Assembly: GCA_024405455.1 (NCBI GenBank)
Contig: JAKSOT010000014.1
Coordinates: 1 to 33,143, forward strand
Reading direction: 5' to 3'
From: Akkermansia sp.
GTDB lineage: Bacteria > Verrucomicrobiota > Verrucomicrobiia > Verrucomicrobiales > Akkermansiaceae
DNA: 33,143 nucleotides
The notes beneath the pieces were generated by a model. The model did not search any database. It had not been told where the DNA came from and worked only from the letters and a program-made list of their open reading frames with translations. The position numbers and the translations under genes are program-made. How positions within the stretch are numbered: position 1 is the stretch's first letter; every line of letters starts with the position of its first letter. Of this stretch, positions 1-10,500 are shown in pieces.

Positions 1-1
1 C

Positions 2-3000
2 GCCAACACGCTGAGCATCGGCGAGGGCGGCACCTTCAAGGTGATCGGCAGCCACGACGCCTTCGGCTACAACGCCGGTGCCACCAAGGCAATCGTCATG
101 GAAGGTACGGAAGACGCCCATGCCACGCTGGCGCTGGAGCAGAACTCCACCAACAGCGTGACGATGACCACCAACATCGCGCTGCACGGCTACTCCCACA
201 TCACCGTGAAGGACGGCGGCAACGGCTTCAACACCTACGGCTGCAGCATCACCGTTGACGGCGTGGAGAACACCATCGCGGTTATCGACCTGCGCAACGC
301 CGTGTCCATCAACGTGGGCAAGGGCGAGCTCTCCGTGGGCAAGTTCACGCGCAACGGCACCAGCACCGCCGCCGTGACGAAGACCGGCGCGGGCATCATG
401 ACCATCGAGGAAGCCTCCACGCTTCCCGGTGCGCTGAACATCAACGAAGGCACGGTTGCCATCAAGGCCGACACCACCGTGGCGGGACTCAACATTGCCA
501 CCACGGGTTCTCTGACGGTTGCCGGCGGCACCACCTCGGTGAGCGGCAGCACGAACGTCATCGGCAACGTCATCGAGCTGGAGGCGGGCACGCTGTCCCT
601 CGCGGGCGCGTATGATATCAATTCCCTCTCCTCCTCCTCCGAGCCCCGCTACATCGGCGGCGACGGCATCGGCGAGGGCAGCGGCTTCAAGGAGGCCAGC
701 GGCGTGGTGCAGGTGGTGAACATCACCGACGGCGCCACCCTCACGCAGGTGGAAGGCGTCACCTTCACCTACGGTGCGGATTCCGGCACCCTCAACGAGC
801 AGGGCGCGTTTGAGCTGAGCGGCGCGGTGGACTACACCACGCTGTACGTGAACAACGCCGAGCCCGTGAGCTACACGTCCGCCTGGGACCTGGCCCAGGG
901 CCAGGGAGAGGAAATCTCCTCCGTGGTGCTGGCCGACGGCACCGCCATTAATGCAGACATGGAGGGCGCGTCCATCGCCCTGTCCCTCACCGGCGCCACC
1001 GGCACGGTGAACGCAACGGAGGCCACCACCATCGGCAGCGTCTCCGGCTGGAGCGGCAACAAGCTCATCATCACCGGCGAGGCTGACGTCAGCCTCATGC
1101 CCGGCCGCGACATCGTCATCGGCGCGGGCTCGTCCCTGGAGGTGGGCACCGCCGTGGCCGCCCAGAAGATCCAGCTCAACGGCGACGGGGCCAACCTCAC
1201 GGTGGCCGCGGAAGGCGAGCTGAGCCTCTCCAACAACCTGACCCTGACCAACGGCGTGGCCGATGTCTATGGCACGCTGAACGTGGGCCATGAGGTTGAC
1301 CTGAGCAACGGCAACAAGGCCACCGGCACGCTGCACATCCATGGCGGCGGCGAAGTCACCGTCAAGGACGGCATGTGGATGGCTCCCAGCGCCGCGGGCG
1401 TGCTGCTGGATGAAAACGCCACCTACGCCATCACCGGCAAGGGCGTGTCCTTCACCGGCAAGAACGGCGGCGGCTCCATCGTGGCTCAGAAGTCCGAGGT
1501 GAACTACACCGCCAACAACGCCAACGCCGCCATCAGCAACGTCACCATGACCGCCACCGCCGACATCACCATCGGCAACACGCTCTCCGACGTTGACGTG
1601 TACACCGGCGAGCACGCCGTGTCCCTCAACGCCGCGGCCGACAGCGTGACCGTCGGCACCGAAGGCTCCATCAGCTTCGGCACCTCGGGCTCCACCTCCA
1701 GCATCACCGTTGAGGACGGCGGCGCCATCGGCAGCTACACCAAGACCAACGAGGGCGAGACCACCATCACCAGCGTGGGCACCGCCATCCTGGCCGACAC
1801 CATCAACCTGCAGACCGGCAAGATCACCATGACCGGCAAATACGACATCGACTCCCTGGACGGCGATGTTGAAATCACCGGCTATGATGGCGGCGCGGTT
1901 GACGGCAACGGCTTCGCCCATGAAACCGGCACCGTCCAGGTGGTGGCCATCACCGAGGGCGCAACGCTCGATGCCACCGAAGGCACGTTCATGCGCGGCG
2001 GCAGCGAGCTGACGCTGACCGACGGCGCGACCACGGTGGATGGCACCAACTACGCCGGCTTCTACATCAACTCCGGCGAGGAAACGCTCACGCAGGCCAA
2101 GAGCGAAGAGACCGCGCACGGCCCCCTCTCCTTCATCTATGTGAAGGATGGCGGCACCCTGCAGGTGGACGATGATATGGACGGCGAGCTGGTTTACGGC
2201 GAAGGCACCGGCATCGTGCACATCCAGGAGGACAACACCGTGACCGGCGCCATGGAGGGTGTCACCCTCGCCGGTAAGGGCACCTACGACCTGGGCAGCA
2301 CGGCCTCCCTGGGCACCGACACCACGCTGGGTCAGGACTGGATGGGCGTTGTGAGCCTCTCCAACCTGACGAAGGCGGACGGCAACTCCGCCTGGATCAA
2401 CGGCCTGGCCCAAGGCGACTCCTGGGTTGAGTTCTCCAACTTCACGGGCTATGACCGCGCGTGGGCCAGCACCTTTGTGCCGGCTGTCACCGCCAACATC
2501 ATCCTGACGGACGATGGTGAGCATGCCGCCTGGAACCTGACCTCCTTCGCTTCCTCCACCTACACGATGGTTATCTCCGGCGATGTGAAGGGCGACGGCA
2601 CGTTCAAGACATCCGGCGGCACCGCCGCCCAGTCTCAGGCCATCGAGTTCCGCGGCGACATCTCCAAATGGGAAGGTGCCTTTGAGGCGAATGCCAACGG
2701 TATGCGCCGGGTGGTATTCACCGGCGATGCCTCGACCGTGAACGCCAGCATCACCAAGGCGGGCGCGGGTGCGCTCAACCTGGTTGTGGGCAACGGCTCG
2801 GATCCGTTCGATGCGGTGTTCCACGAGGAAGTCAGCGTCACCTCCGTCGAGGTGAAGGCCAACGCCTCCGCAACGTTCATGGGACAGCTGACCACCTCGA
2901 CCGTCACCAACGCCGGCACGGTAGAGTTCAATGCTCTGAGCGGCCTCACCCAGGCCATCACCAACAGCGATACGGTGATATTCAATCAAGGCTTTGAGGT

Positions 3001-4201
3001 GTCCGGCTTCCAGGTGACTGACCGCGAGTTCGGCTACTACGACACGGAGGGGAACTTCTCCGTCGATGGCAACGGCTACGCCGGCTTCTCGGCCAGCTAC
3101 ATCACCATCGTGAATGGTGGCAGTGTCAATGCCGACGAGATTACGGTGACCCAAGAAGGAACCGTGTATACCATGAACAACAGCGGCAGAGCGCTGGCGG
3201 ATGACGACGAGGTTCAGCACGAAACCTACTTCGTGAGGACCGATATGGTGGACATCTCCGCCATTCAGGCCGATGGACAAGCCTCCAAGGTCGAGGTGGC
3301 GGGCGGCACGCTGAATGTTGACCAGTCCACGGACCTTGACATCACCGTGACCGGTGAGGCCACCGTGACGGGTGAGGCTCTGGATGTCGCGGGAGTGGGT
3401 ATTGCGAATGAGGCCACGGCCAGCTTCGGCGATACGCTTGAAATGAGCGACGACGGAGTTGTGTTCCAGGCTGCCGAGGGTGAAAGCGTCAGCGTCTACA
3501 ACGGCGGGGAAACCGCAGCCTACGACCTGACAAATCAGAACTTGGTGGTGACCGCACAGAGCATCGTGAAGACCACCGGTGAAGATGCCACCGTCTCCAA
3601 CTTGCTGAACGTTGACGAGATTGTCAACGTGCAGGGCAACAGGCTCACGCTCGACGGCTTGAGTGACGTCATGACGGTGAGCAAGATCACCGTCGGCCCG
3701 GACTCCGCCGTGGAGCTCCTCGACAACCAAACGAGCGAGGAAATCACGGTCACCGTCTCGGAAGAGCTGGCTGCCGGCAACGGCACGCTGCTCGCCAACC
3801 TGGTGATGGACAACGACTCCGCCCTGCTCGTTAACGGCGTGGAGAAGGCCCTGCACGTGGGCAGCACGCTCACCATGGGCTCGAATATCGCGCTGGACGG
3901 CACCACGCTCCAGGCGCTGGACGGCTTGGCTGTCGGCGACTACTTCTGGCTGATCGATGCCGCGGAAGGCCGTGAGCTTGTCTACGAGGGCCCGACCGGC
4001 GACGACGCCTGGTACGACAGCGTGTTCTCCCGCTTTGCCTCTGATGGCGACTACGAGCTGGAGGGCGACTTCAACATCGTGTTCAGCGAGACCGACGGCT
4101 TCGGCCTGAAGAAGTTCAGCAACACGCCGGAACCCACCACGGGCACGCTGAGCTTGCTTGCGCTTGCCGCCCTGGCGGCAAGGCGCCGCAAGCACAACTA
4201 A
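2..4201 (+). CDS. Giant PEP-CTERM repeat surface protein, 5'-truncated by window edge
   Basis: The reading frame is open from base 2, so the true start and signal peptide lie upstream; about 1399 codons are visible. The protein is rich in Gly, Thr, Ser, Asn and Val with short beta-strand repeats (for example stretches like SLTVAGGTTSVSG), as in right-handed beta-helix passengers. The C-terminus is a PEP-CTERM sorting signal: PEP at 4127-4135, a short hydrophobic segment (LSLLALAALAA), then RRRK before the TAA stop. By family knowledge such proteins are exported, processed at the PEP motif by an exosortase and retained at the cell surface; an exosortase gene is at 21736. It carries three copies of a ~90-residue module (about 611-890, 1841-2099, 2981-3250) and one larger module (about 2353-2800) also found in the next gene. 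No catalytic domain was recognised; adhesion or surface-layer function is inference. Confidence 0.85.
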   Translation, partial: ANTLSIGEGGTFKVIGSHDAFGYNAGATKAIVMEGTEDAHATLALEQNSTNSVTMTTNIALHGYSHITVKDGGNGFNTYGCSITVDGVENTIAVIDLRNAVSINVGKGELSVGKFTRNGTSTAAVTKTGAGIMTIEEASTLPGALNINEGTVAIKADTTVAGLNIATTGSLTVAGGTTSVSGSTNVIGNVIELEAGTLSLAGAYDINSLSSSSEPRYIGGDGIGEGSGFKEASGVVQVVNITDGATLTQVEGVTFTYGADSGTLNEQGAFELSGAVDYTTLYVNNAEPVSYTSAWDLAQGQGEEISSVVLADGTAINADMEGASIALSLTGATGTVNATEATTIGSVSGWSGNKLIITGEADVSLMPGRDIVIGAGSSLEVGTAVAAQKIQLNGDGANLTVAAEGELSLSNNLTLTNGVADVYGTLNVGHEVDLSNGNKATGTLHIHGGGEVTVKDGMWMAPSAAGVLLDENATYAITGKGVSFTGKNGGGSIVAQKSEVNYTANNANAAISNVTMTATADITIGNTLSDVDVYTGEHAVSLNAAADSVTVGTEGSISFGTSGSTSSITVEDGGAIGSYTKTNEGETTITSVGTAILADTINLQTGKITMTGKYDIDSLDGDVEITGYDGGAVDGNGFAHETGTVQVVAITEGATLDATEGTFMRGGSELTLTDGATTVDGTNYAGFYINSGEETLTQAKSEETAHGPLSFIYVKDGGTLQVDDDMDGELVYGEGTGIVHIQEDNTVTGAMEGVTLAGKGTYDLGSTASLGTDTTLGQDWMGVVSLSNLTKADGNSAWINGLAQGDSWVEFSNFTGYDRAWASTFVPAVTANIILTDDGEHAAWNLTSFASSTYTMVISGDVKGDGTFKTSGGTAAQSQAIEFRGDISKWEGAFEANANGMRRVVFTGDASTVNASITKAGAGALNLVVGNGSDPFDAVFHEEVSVTSVEVKANASATFMGQLTTSTVTNAGTVEFNALSGLTQAITNSDTVIFNQGFEVSGFQVTDREFGYYDTEGNFSVDGNGYAGFSASYITIVNGGSVNADEITVTQEGTVYTMNNSGRALADDDEVQHETYFVRTDMVDISAIQADGQASKVEVAGGTLNVDQSTDLDITVTGEATVTGEALDVAGVGIANEATASFGDTLEMSDDGVVFQAAEGESVSVYNGGETAAYDLTNQNLVVTAQSIVKTTGEDATVSNLLNVDEIVNVQGNRLTLDGLSDVMTVSKITVGPDSAVELLDNQTSEEITVTVSEELAAGNGTLLANLVMDNDSALLVNGVEKALHVGSTLTMGSNIALDGTTLQALDGLAVGDYFWLIDAAEGRELVYEGPTGDDAWYDSVFSRFASDGDYELEGDFNIVFSETDGFGLKKFSNTPEPTTGTLSLLALAALAARRRKHN
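2353..2800 (+). repeat. Shared ~150-residue passenger module, copy in PEP-CTERM protein
   Basis: The encoded segment contains FTGYDRAWAS, AAWNL, FAS(S/T)TYTMV, GDGTF, QSQA and GMRRV in order. The same series is encoded at about 7300-7750 in the autotransporter, with near-identical stretches at DNA level (for example GACCGCGCGTGGGCCAGC in both). This indicates a duplication or exchange between the two neighbouring genes. Confidence 0.85.
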
Positions 4202-4255
4202 TTTACAATTTACGATTTACAATTGACGATTTTGTAAGTTAGGTGCCTTCGGCAC
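4201..4255 (+). repeat. Composite repeat copy 1: heptamer array plus small hairpin
   Basis: Four 7-base units (ATTTACA, ATTTACG, ATTTACA, ATTGACG) occupy 4201-4228. The first base is the final A of the upstream TAA stop codon. They are followed by ATTTTGTAAGTTAGG and a hairpin GTGCC-TTC-GGCAC (4243-4255). Similar elements are at 15622 and 18783 and, inverted, at 4348. Confidence 0.8.
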
Positions 4256-4264
4256 AAGATTACC

Positions 4265-4297
4265 AAGGCCCGTCTGGCATGCTGCCAGACGGGCCTT
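4265..4297 (+). terminator. Hairpin terminator after the PEP-CTERM gene
   Basis: A perfect 15-bp stem (4265-4279 with 4283-4297) and a TGC loop lie 64 bp past the stop codon. The stem ends in TT followed by CTGTT, so the U-tract is weak. Its strength and position support transcription termination; the symmetry means it could work in either direction. Confidence 0.7.
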
Positions 4298-4347
4298 CTG
4301 TTACCAACCCCGCCCCACACCGCGCCCACAGGCGCGGCTGTTTGCTC

Positions 4348-4399
4348 CGCACGCTGCGCGTGCGCGAATTTCCCACTTTGTACATTGTACATTGTACAT
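4348..4399 (-). repeat. Composite repeat copy 2, inverted
   Basis: On the plus strand this reads hairpin CGCACGC-TGC-GCGTGCG (4348-4364), then CGAATTTCCCAC, then three exact TGTACAT heptamers (4379-4399). Read on the minus strand it is heptamer array (ATGTACA x3), then GGAAATTCGCGC, then hairpin, the same order as the copy at 18783, where GAAAATTCGCGC joins array and hairpin. The shared junction and the same 7-base period argue for one family. Confidence 0.6.
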
Positions 4400-4406
4400 T
4401 TTTCTC

Positions 4407-4423
4407 AACGCGCCGCGTTTTTT
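4407..4423 (+). terminator. Short intrinsic-terminator-like hairpin
   Basis: A 5-bp stem AACGC/GCGTT with a GCC loop is followed directly by T residues (4420-4423). It sits just before the autotransporter promoter and could insulate it from upstream transcription. The stem is short, so this is tentative. Confidence 0.35.
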
Positions 4424-4426
4424 GGC

Positions 4427-4454
4427 TTGCGGCGCGGGGGGAAAGTGGTACAAT
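4427..4454 (+). promoter_or_regulatory. Putative sigma-70-type promoter of the autotransporter gene
   Basis: TTGCGG (4427-4432) and TACAAT (4449-4454) are separated by 16 bp, leaving a leader of about 60 bases before the ATG at 4523. The same box sequences and spacing (TTGCAG-16-TACAAT) precede the ClC gene on the minus strand. The -35 box overlaps one arm of an inverted repeat (4429-4435). Identified by eye only. Confidence 0.5.
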
Positions 4455-4522
4455 TCCTTTGAATATGGCGGGAGTACTGTACCCCGCGCACTTCTCCACA
4501 ATAAATCAACAATACATCCGAT

Positions 4523-7500
4523 ATGAAATTACACCTCCCCAAGGGACTTCGCGCGGCGCTCATCGCCGCTATCACCGCGTTTGGCTTCACCCTGCCGCAG
4601 ACGTACGCGGCCACCGTTGACACAACGATGACGACCACGTTCAGCAACTGCGCGCAGTCGGACGCACTGAGCGTGGGCACAGCGAACGCGTTCGGCAATA
4701 CCGACGTGCTCAACCCGCCGAGCTCAAGCATCACCGCCCTGTACGAGACGGGCACGAGCAACACGGTCGGTTTGCAGACGGGAGGCGCGGCCGGTCCCGT
4801 GGCCGATTTCCTGACGCCGAACACCAACGTGGGCAACGACCACCCGTGGACAATGGAGATGAGCTACACCGGAGCAGAATCGGTGCAGAGCATCACGGGC
4901 ATGACCCTTTCCGTGGGCCTGTTCAACGCGAGCGGCGCGTGGCAGGGCAGCGGCGCCACCTGGACGGGTGACGTAACCTTCACCGCCACCATTACGGCGG
5001 GAGGTCAGACCGCCACGTACACGGGGCTTCTCTTCAACGGATCCGGCGGCGGACACGGCCAGGGCGACACGAAGTTTGCCGTGACCCTGAGCGGCGACAC
5101 CATCGACCTGAGCGACGTTTCCGAATACACGCTCAAGCTGGAACTGACCGAGACCCTGCAATCCGGCACGTTCGTGGGCCTGCAGAACATCGGCTACAAC
5201 GTGGTGGCGAGCTTGCCTGAGATTGGGGAGTACACCTGGGAGGGAACCTCCGGGGAGCACGCATGGAGCGCTGCCGTGTGGAATGACGGCGAGTCCTCCG
5301 GGCAGAACTTCTCGGACGGATCCGATGCCATCTTCGGCGCCGCCGGACACAAGGAGGTGTCTATCACGAACTCCCCCACCGCACGCTTCATCAGCGTGAA
5401 CGCCGACGGCTACACCTTCAATGTGGAGGGAGGGCAAACGCTTTCCGGCAGGTCGCTCACCATAGCGGACGGCTGCACGCTGACCGTGACAGGCGAAGGC
5501 GCGCTGGACATCACCGAGCAGCTGGTGGGCACAGGCGCGCTGGCGCTGGGCAATTCCCTTTCCGCCACCGCGGGCTCGCTGGCCATTGCCTCTGGCAAGA
5601 CGTTCTCGGTGAGCGGTGAAAACGCGCTGCTCTCCGTGAACACCCTCACCAACGCGGGCACGCTGGGCATTGGCGAAGGCACGCGCGTGACCGTGAGCAA
5701 CAACATCTCCGTTGCCGGCGGCAGCACCTTCACCACCTCGGGCAGCGGCATGCTGGCGGTCAACACCTTCGCCGTTTCCGGCGGCACGGTCACCATCGGC
5801 TCCAACCTGAAGGTGACGGGCGGCGAACCCGGCACAGGGGCCACCGCCCGCAAGCAGGGTCTCTACATCACCAACGCGGCTTCCGATGTGAAGCTGCTCG
5901 GCACGCTCACGAACATCACCGGCGCCATGTACGCGAATGCGGGCACCGTGACCGTGGGCGACGGCACGCACGCCGCCCGCGTGGAAACCAACCGCATTGA
6001 GTTCGGCGATTCCCAGGGCGGAGAGGTTTCCTCCCTGAACATCATGAAGGAGGCCACGGTGCACGTGAAGGGCGCGGACAGCACGGATTTCGGCACCACG
6101 GGCCTGCTGTTGGGCGAGTGGGCCGCCTCCTCGGAGGCCAACATCCACGGCAAGCTCTACGGCGACAACACCACCGCCTACGTGGGCGACATGCAGGCGA
6201 CCATCAACATTGAGGACGGCGGCGTGATGGCCGTCAAGGGCATCGGCATCACCGCCAACAAGGGCGGCAAGAGCCAGATCCTCATCGTGAACCTGAACGA
6301 TGGCGGCAAGCTGGTGCTCGGCGAGAATGGTATGACTAGTGAGAAGCCGCTCACCGCCACCTTCGGCGATGCCGAGGTGGGTGTTTCCGCCTCCAGCGTG
6401 GAGATTGGCGCGGCCATCACCCTGAACGGCACCACCGGAACCACCTTCAACACCGCCATGTACACCTGGACGGGTCAGGACGACACCCTGGAGCTGGCGG
6501 CGGGCGAGGAAGCAGCCACTCTCACCGTGAGCGGCAACATCACCGGCGGCGGCACCATCATCAAGACCGGCGACGGCACGCTGATGCTCGCCGGTGACAA
6601 CAACGCCCTCACCCACACCATCAACCTGCAGAAGGGCACGCTTGACGTCACCACCGCCGTGCTGGACATTTCCAACATGGGCGGCATCACCGTCAAGGAA
6701 TACTCCGACGGCAAAATCTCCGGCAACGGCTTTGCCACCATGGGCGGCACCGTGGATGTGGTGGCCGTGGGCGACGGCACCACCCTCTCCCATGAGGGCG
6801 TGCAGGTGACGTTCAACGGAACGGATGTCACCATGGACGACAACGGTGACGTGACGCTGGAGGACATGAAGTCCCTGACCACGTTCTACGTGAACGTCGA
6901 CGGCTCGACGGAGAGCCTGGCCAACGCCGTGACCAAGGGCGGCGGCGAGCTCACCACCGTGAACCTGGCCAACAACACCAAGCTGGCGGCAGACCAGGCG
7001 GCAGACCTGGGAACCCTGGTGGTGCGCGCGGATGCCTCCGCGGATGTGGAGCTTTCCAAGGATGTGGCGTTTGACACCCTCACCGTCACCACCAAGGACG
7101 AGGTGCTGACCCTCACCGGCGCGGGCACGCTGTCCGCGGGTGTGCTGAACGGCCCCGGCACCATCTCCATCGGCGACGACGCGGTGCTGTCCGTCACCAC
7201 TGCCACGGTGGGCACCGCCAAGCCGGTTGTCACGGGTGGCGGCACGCTCGCCGTCACCAACGGCACCCTGACCGCAGAGCTGGCCGAGGCCTGGACCGGC
7301 ACCGTGCGCGTGGCCGACACCACGAGGCAGGACGGCAACAATGCCTGGATCGACACGCTCGCAAACGAAAACTCCCTGGTGGAGTTCATCCACTTCACGG
7401 GATACGACCGCGCGTGGGCCAGCTCCTATGTGTCGGAGATTGCCGCCGACATCAAGCTGACGAGCGACGGCACCAACGCCGCCTGGAACCTGTCCGCTTT

Positions 7501-10500
7501 CGCATCCACCACCTACACCATGGTGCTCACGGGCGACTGGCAGGGCGACGGCACGTTCCTGATGGCCGGCGGCAGCGCCGGGCAGTCCCAGGCCGTGGAA
7601 TACAAGGGCGACATCACCAACTGGACCGGCTCCATCGAGGCGAACGCCCCCGGCATGCGCAGGGTCACCTTCTCTGAGAACGCCACCAATGTGAACGTCT
7701 CCCTGGTGCACAACGGCAGCGGCGCGTTCGAGCTGGTGGTCAACAACGCCGCCACCTTCTCCAAGGCGGTGGACGTCTCCAAGCTCACCGTTGAGGCTGG
7801 GAAGTCCGCCACCTTCCAGGCCGACACCACCGTGGGTCAGCTGGCGGGTTCCGGCTCCATCGTGAAGACCGGAACGGACACCACCATGACCGTGACCGCA
7901 GCCGCCGGCACCGGCACGGCTGTCACGGCGCTGGATATCTCCGTGAACGAAGGCACGCTCAAGGCCACCGCCGCGGGAGCGCTGGGCAGCGGGCCCATCA
8001 CCGTGGCAACCGGTGCCGTGCTCGACCTGGTGAACGGCGGCGCCCTCGGCACCCTGCAGACCGTCACCAACAGCGGCAACGTCATCATCCACAGCACGCT
8101 CACCAGCGGCACCGTGAACGGCGGTGTGCTCACGCTGGCTGACGACTTCGCCGTGGACGGCGACCTTGTGGACGTGGAGGACAGCGACACCGGCAACGGC
8201 TTCAGCCAGGGCGGCGTGATGCACGTCTACGACACCGATCACGCTGAGCTCACCGGAATCACCGACATTGTCCACGGCGAGACCCACTACACGCTCGAGG
8301 ATGTGAACCCGGACGGCGACATCAGCATGAGCGGCGCGGACTGGACCACCTACCAGCTCAACGGCGAGGCCCAGTACGCCGTGCAGGCCATCATGGACTA
8401 CGCCGCGGAGCACTCCGGCACGCTGGCGCACATCATGGTGAACGCCGACGGCCTCGAGCTGACCAACGACAGCACCACGCTCAAGACCTCCATGCTGGGC
8501 GGCGAGCACCTGGCCACCTTCTCTGTGTACATGAGCGGCACCTCCAACCTGACTATAGACAGCGACTGCGCTGTCGACATTGGCACGAGCGCCGGAGCCA
8601 ACGCAACACTCACTCTGGAGAAGGATGCCACGGTGGGAGACGTGGCAGCCGCGGACCAGGATAACATGGAGGCCGTGCAGCTCACCATCAAGGGCAAGGG
8701 GCACACGCTGAAGATAGACGGCCTGGGCGTGGCTTTCGACGGCACGCTCACGATCGACGAGGGCGTGAAGGTGGAGATGGCGCCGCAAGCAGCCTTCTCC
8801 ACTATCGGCAATGCCACCATGGAGCTGAAGGAAGGCTCCTCCCTGGCGCTTGGCGAGGTCACCTTCGCCACCGTGGACGGCGGCACGGAGGCCTCCATCG
8901 TGGTGACCTCCGATGAGCCCCTGCCGATGTACAACCCCGCGTTCGCGGAGTACAGCGTCACCGGAATGCGCATCACCTTCGACACCACGGCCGCCTACAA
9001 CCTGGGCCACGTGATTGACGCCACCAGCCAGATTGTGAACGCCGGAACCGGCTCGCTCAACGATGTCTCCTCCAATGCGGAGTACGCCGAGCTGAACGCT
9101 CAGGGCGGCAACATCTACATCTCCACGCCGGTGGACTCCGGCACGGACACGCGCGAGCTGAAGGTGGGCAACCTGACGCTGGCCGCCGGCCGCACGGTGG
9201 GCGAGGACACGGGCAAGGCCGTTATCATCACCGTGACCGGCGAGGCGAGCTTCGGCAGCGGCTCCACCGTGAGCAGCGCGCTCACCATGGCGGGCGGCTC
9301 CACGCTGGATGCAGACGGACCCGTCGCCCTGGGCACCAACGCGCTCTCGCTGGAAGACGGCATCAACATCTCCGACGACCTGTGGAGCACCCTGAGCGGC
9401 TTGACGTCCCTGGAGAGCACGAACCTGTTCACGGGCGTGAGCGCGCTCACGCTCGCGGGCGAGGAGTTCACAGAGGAAGTGGACCTGAACTCCATCTTCG
9501 ACCACGCCAGCCTGAAGGACAGGAAGTTCAAGCTCGGCTACAAGGACGGCAACGTCATCGTCACCAAGCTGGCGGACAACAACCGCTACTGGCAGGGCGG
9601 GGACGGCAACTGGGACTACACCGCCACCGTGTGGACGAATGACGACGGCGAGCCCGCCACGTTCTCCAGCGGCTACAACGCCTACTTCGCCAGCACCAGC
9701 GGCGGCACCGTCACCTTGGGCACCGACATCACAGCCGACAGCATCACCGTCTCCGGCGCGGACTACATCTTCGCGCCCGGCGGCCACACCCTCACGGTGA
9801 ACCAGTTTGTGGAGGCGGACGGCCACAAGGCCACCTTCAACATGGCCCTGAGCGGCGCCGGGCTGAAGCTGGTTGCCAAGAACGGCGGCACCATCACCCT
9901 GCAACAAGACAGCAGCGTGAAGGATGTGCAAGTCGGCGCGGACGGCATCATCAGAACCTCGGGAACCCTGACCGTGACCGACGGCTTCACGAACACCGGC
10001 AAGCTGGTGCAAGCGGACACGCTCACCATCCAGAAGGGCACTGCGGCGGGCGGCAATGTCACCGCGGTCACGACGCTGAACCTCACCAGCGGCCAGTCCT
10101 ACACCTTCGGCAACCTGACTGCCGGCACCATCAGCGGCACCGGAGCCAACCTGACGATAGGCTCGGCGAACACGCTGGCGGTGAGCAACAACTCCACCGT
10201 GGCGGGCCTGACCCTGGGCGATAATGCCACCGTGGCGGGAACCGGCACCCTGAACACCGCCGGCGTGACGCTGCAGGGCGATGCCACCGTGAGCGGCAAG
10301 CTGACCACCGGCACGCTCGCCGGCTCGGACAGCACGCTGAAAATCAATGGCGGCACGCTTACGGCCTCCTTGCTGGGCAGCGAAGTCAACCTGGCCACCA
10401 GCGGCACCTCCACCATCGCCTCCGCCGGCCTCAAGCTCGTCTTGAACGGCACCGTGGACAACACCGCCACCGGCACGGTGACCTTCGTGGGCAGTTTCGA

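Larger units (their letters stand above)
4202..4522. other. 321-bp intergenic region rich in hairpins
   Basis: This is the only gap above 300 bp in the window. In order it holds heptamer array copy 1 with its hairpin, a 15-bp perfect terminator-like stem (4265-4297), a 7-bp stem CCGCGCC-CACA-GGCGCGG (4320-4337), an inverted composite repeat (4348-4399), a short stem followed by Ts (4407-4423), a further inverted repeat GCGCCGC/GCGGCGC (4410-4435), and a promoter-like pair (4427-4454). No convincing protein-coding frame was found; short open frames here have no recognisable features. Confidence 0.7.

Noticed and set aside
4243-4620. Small open frames within the hairpin-rich gap before the autotransporter
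   Set aside because: They run through terminators, repeats and the promoter, overlap the signal-peptide start of the autotransporter, and have no signal, domain or ribosome site.
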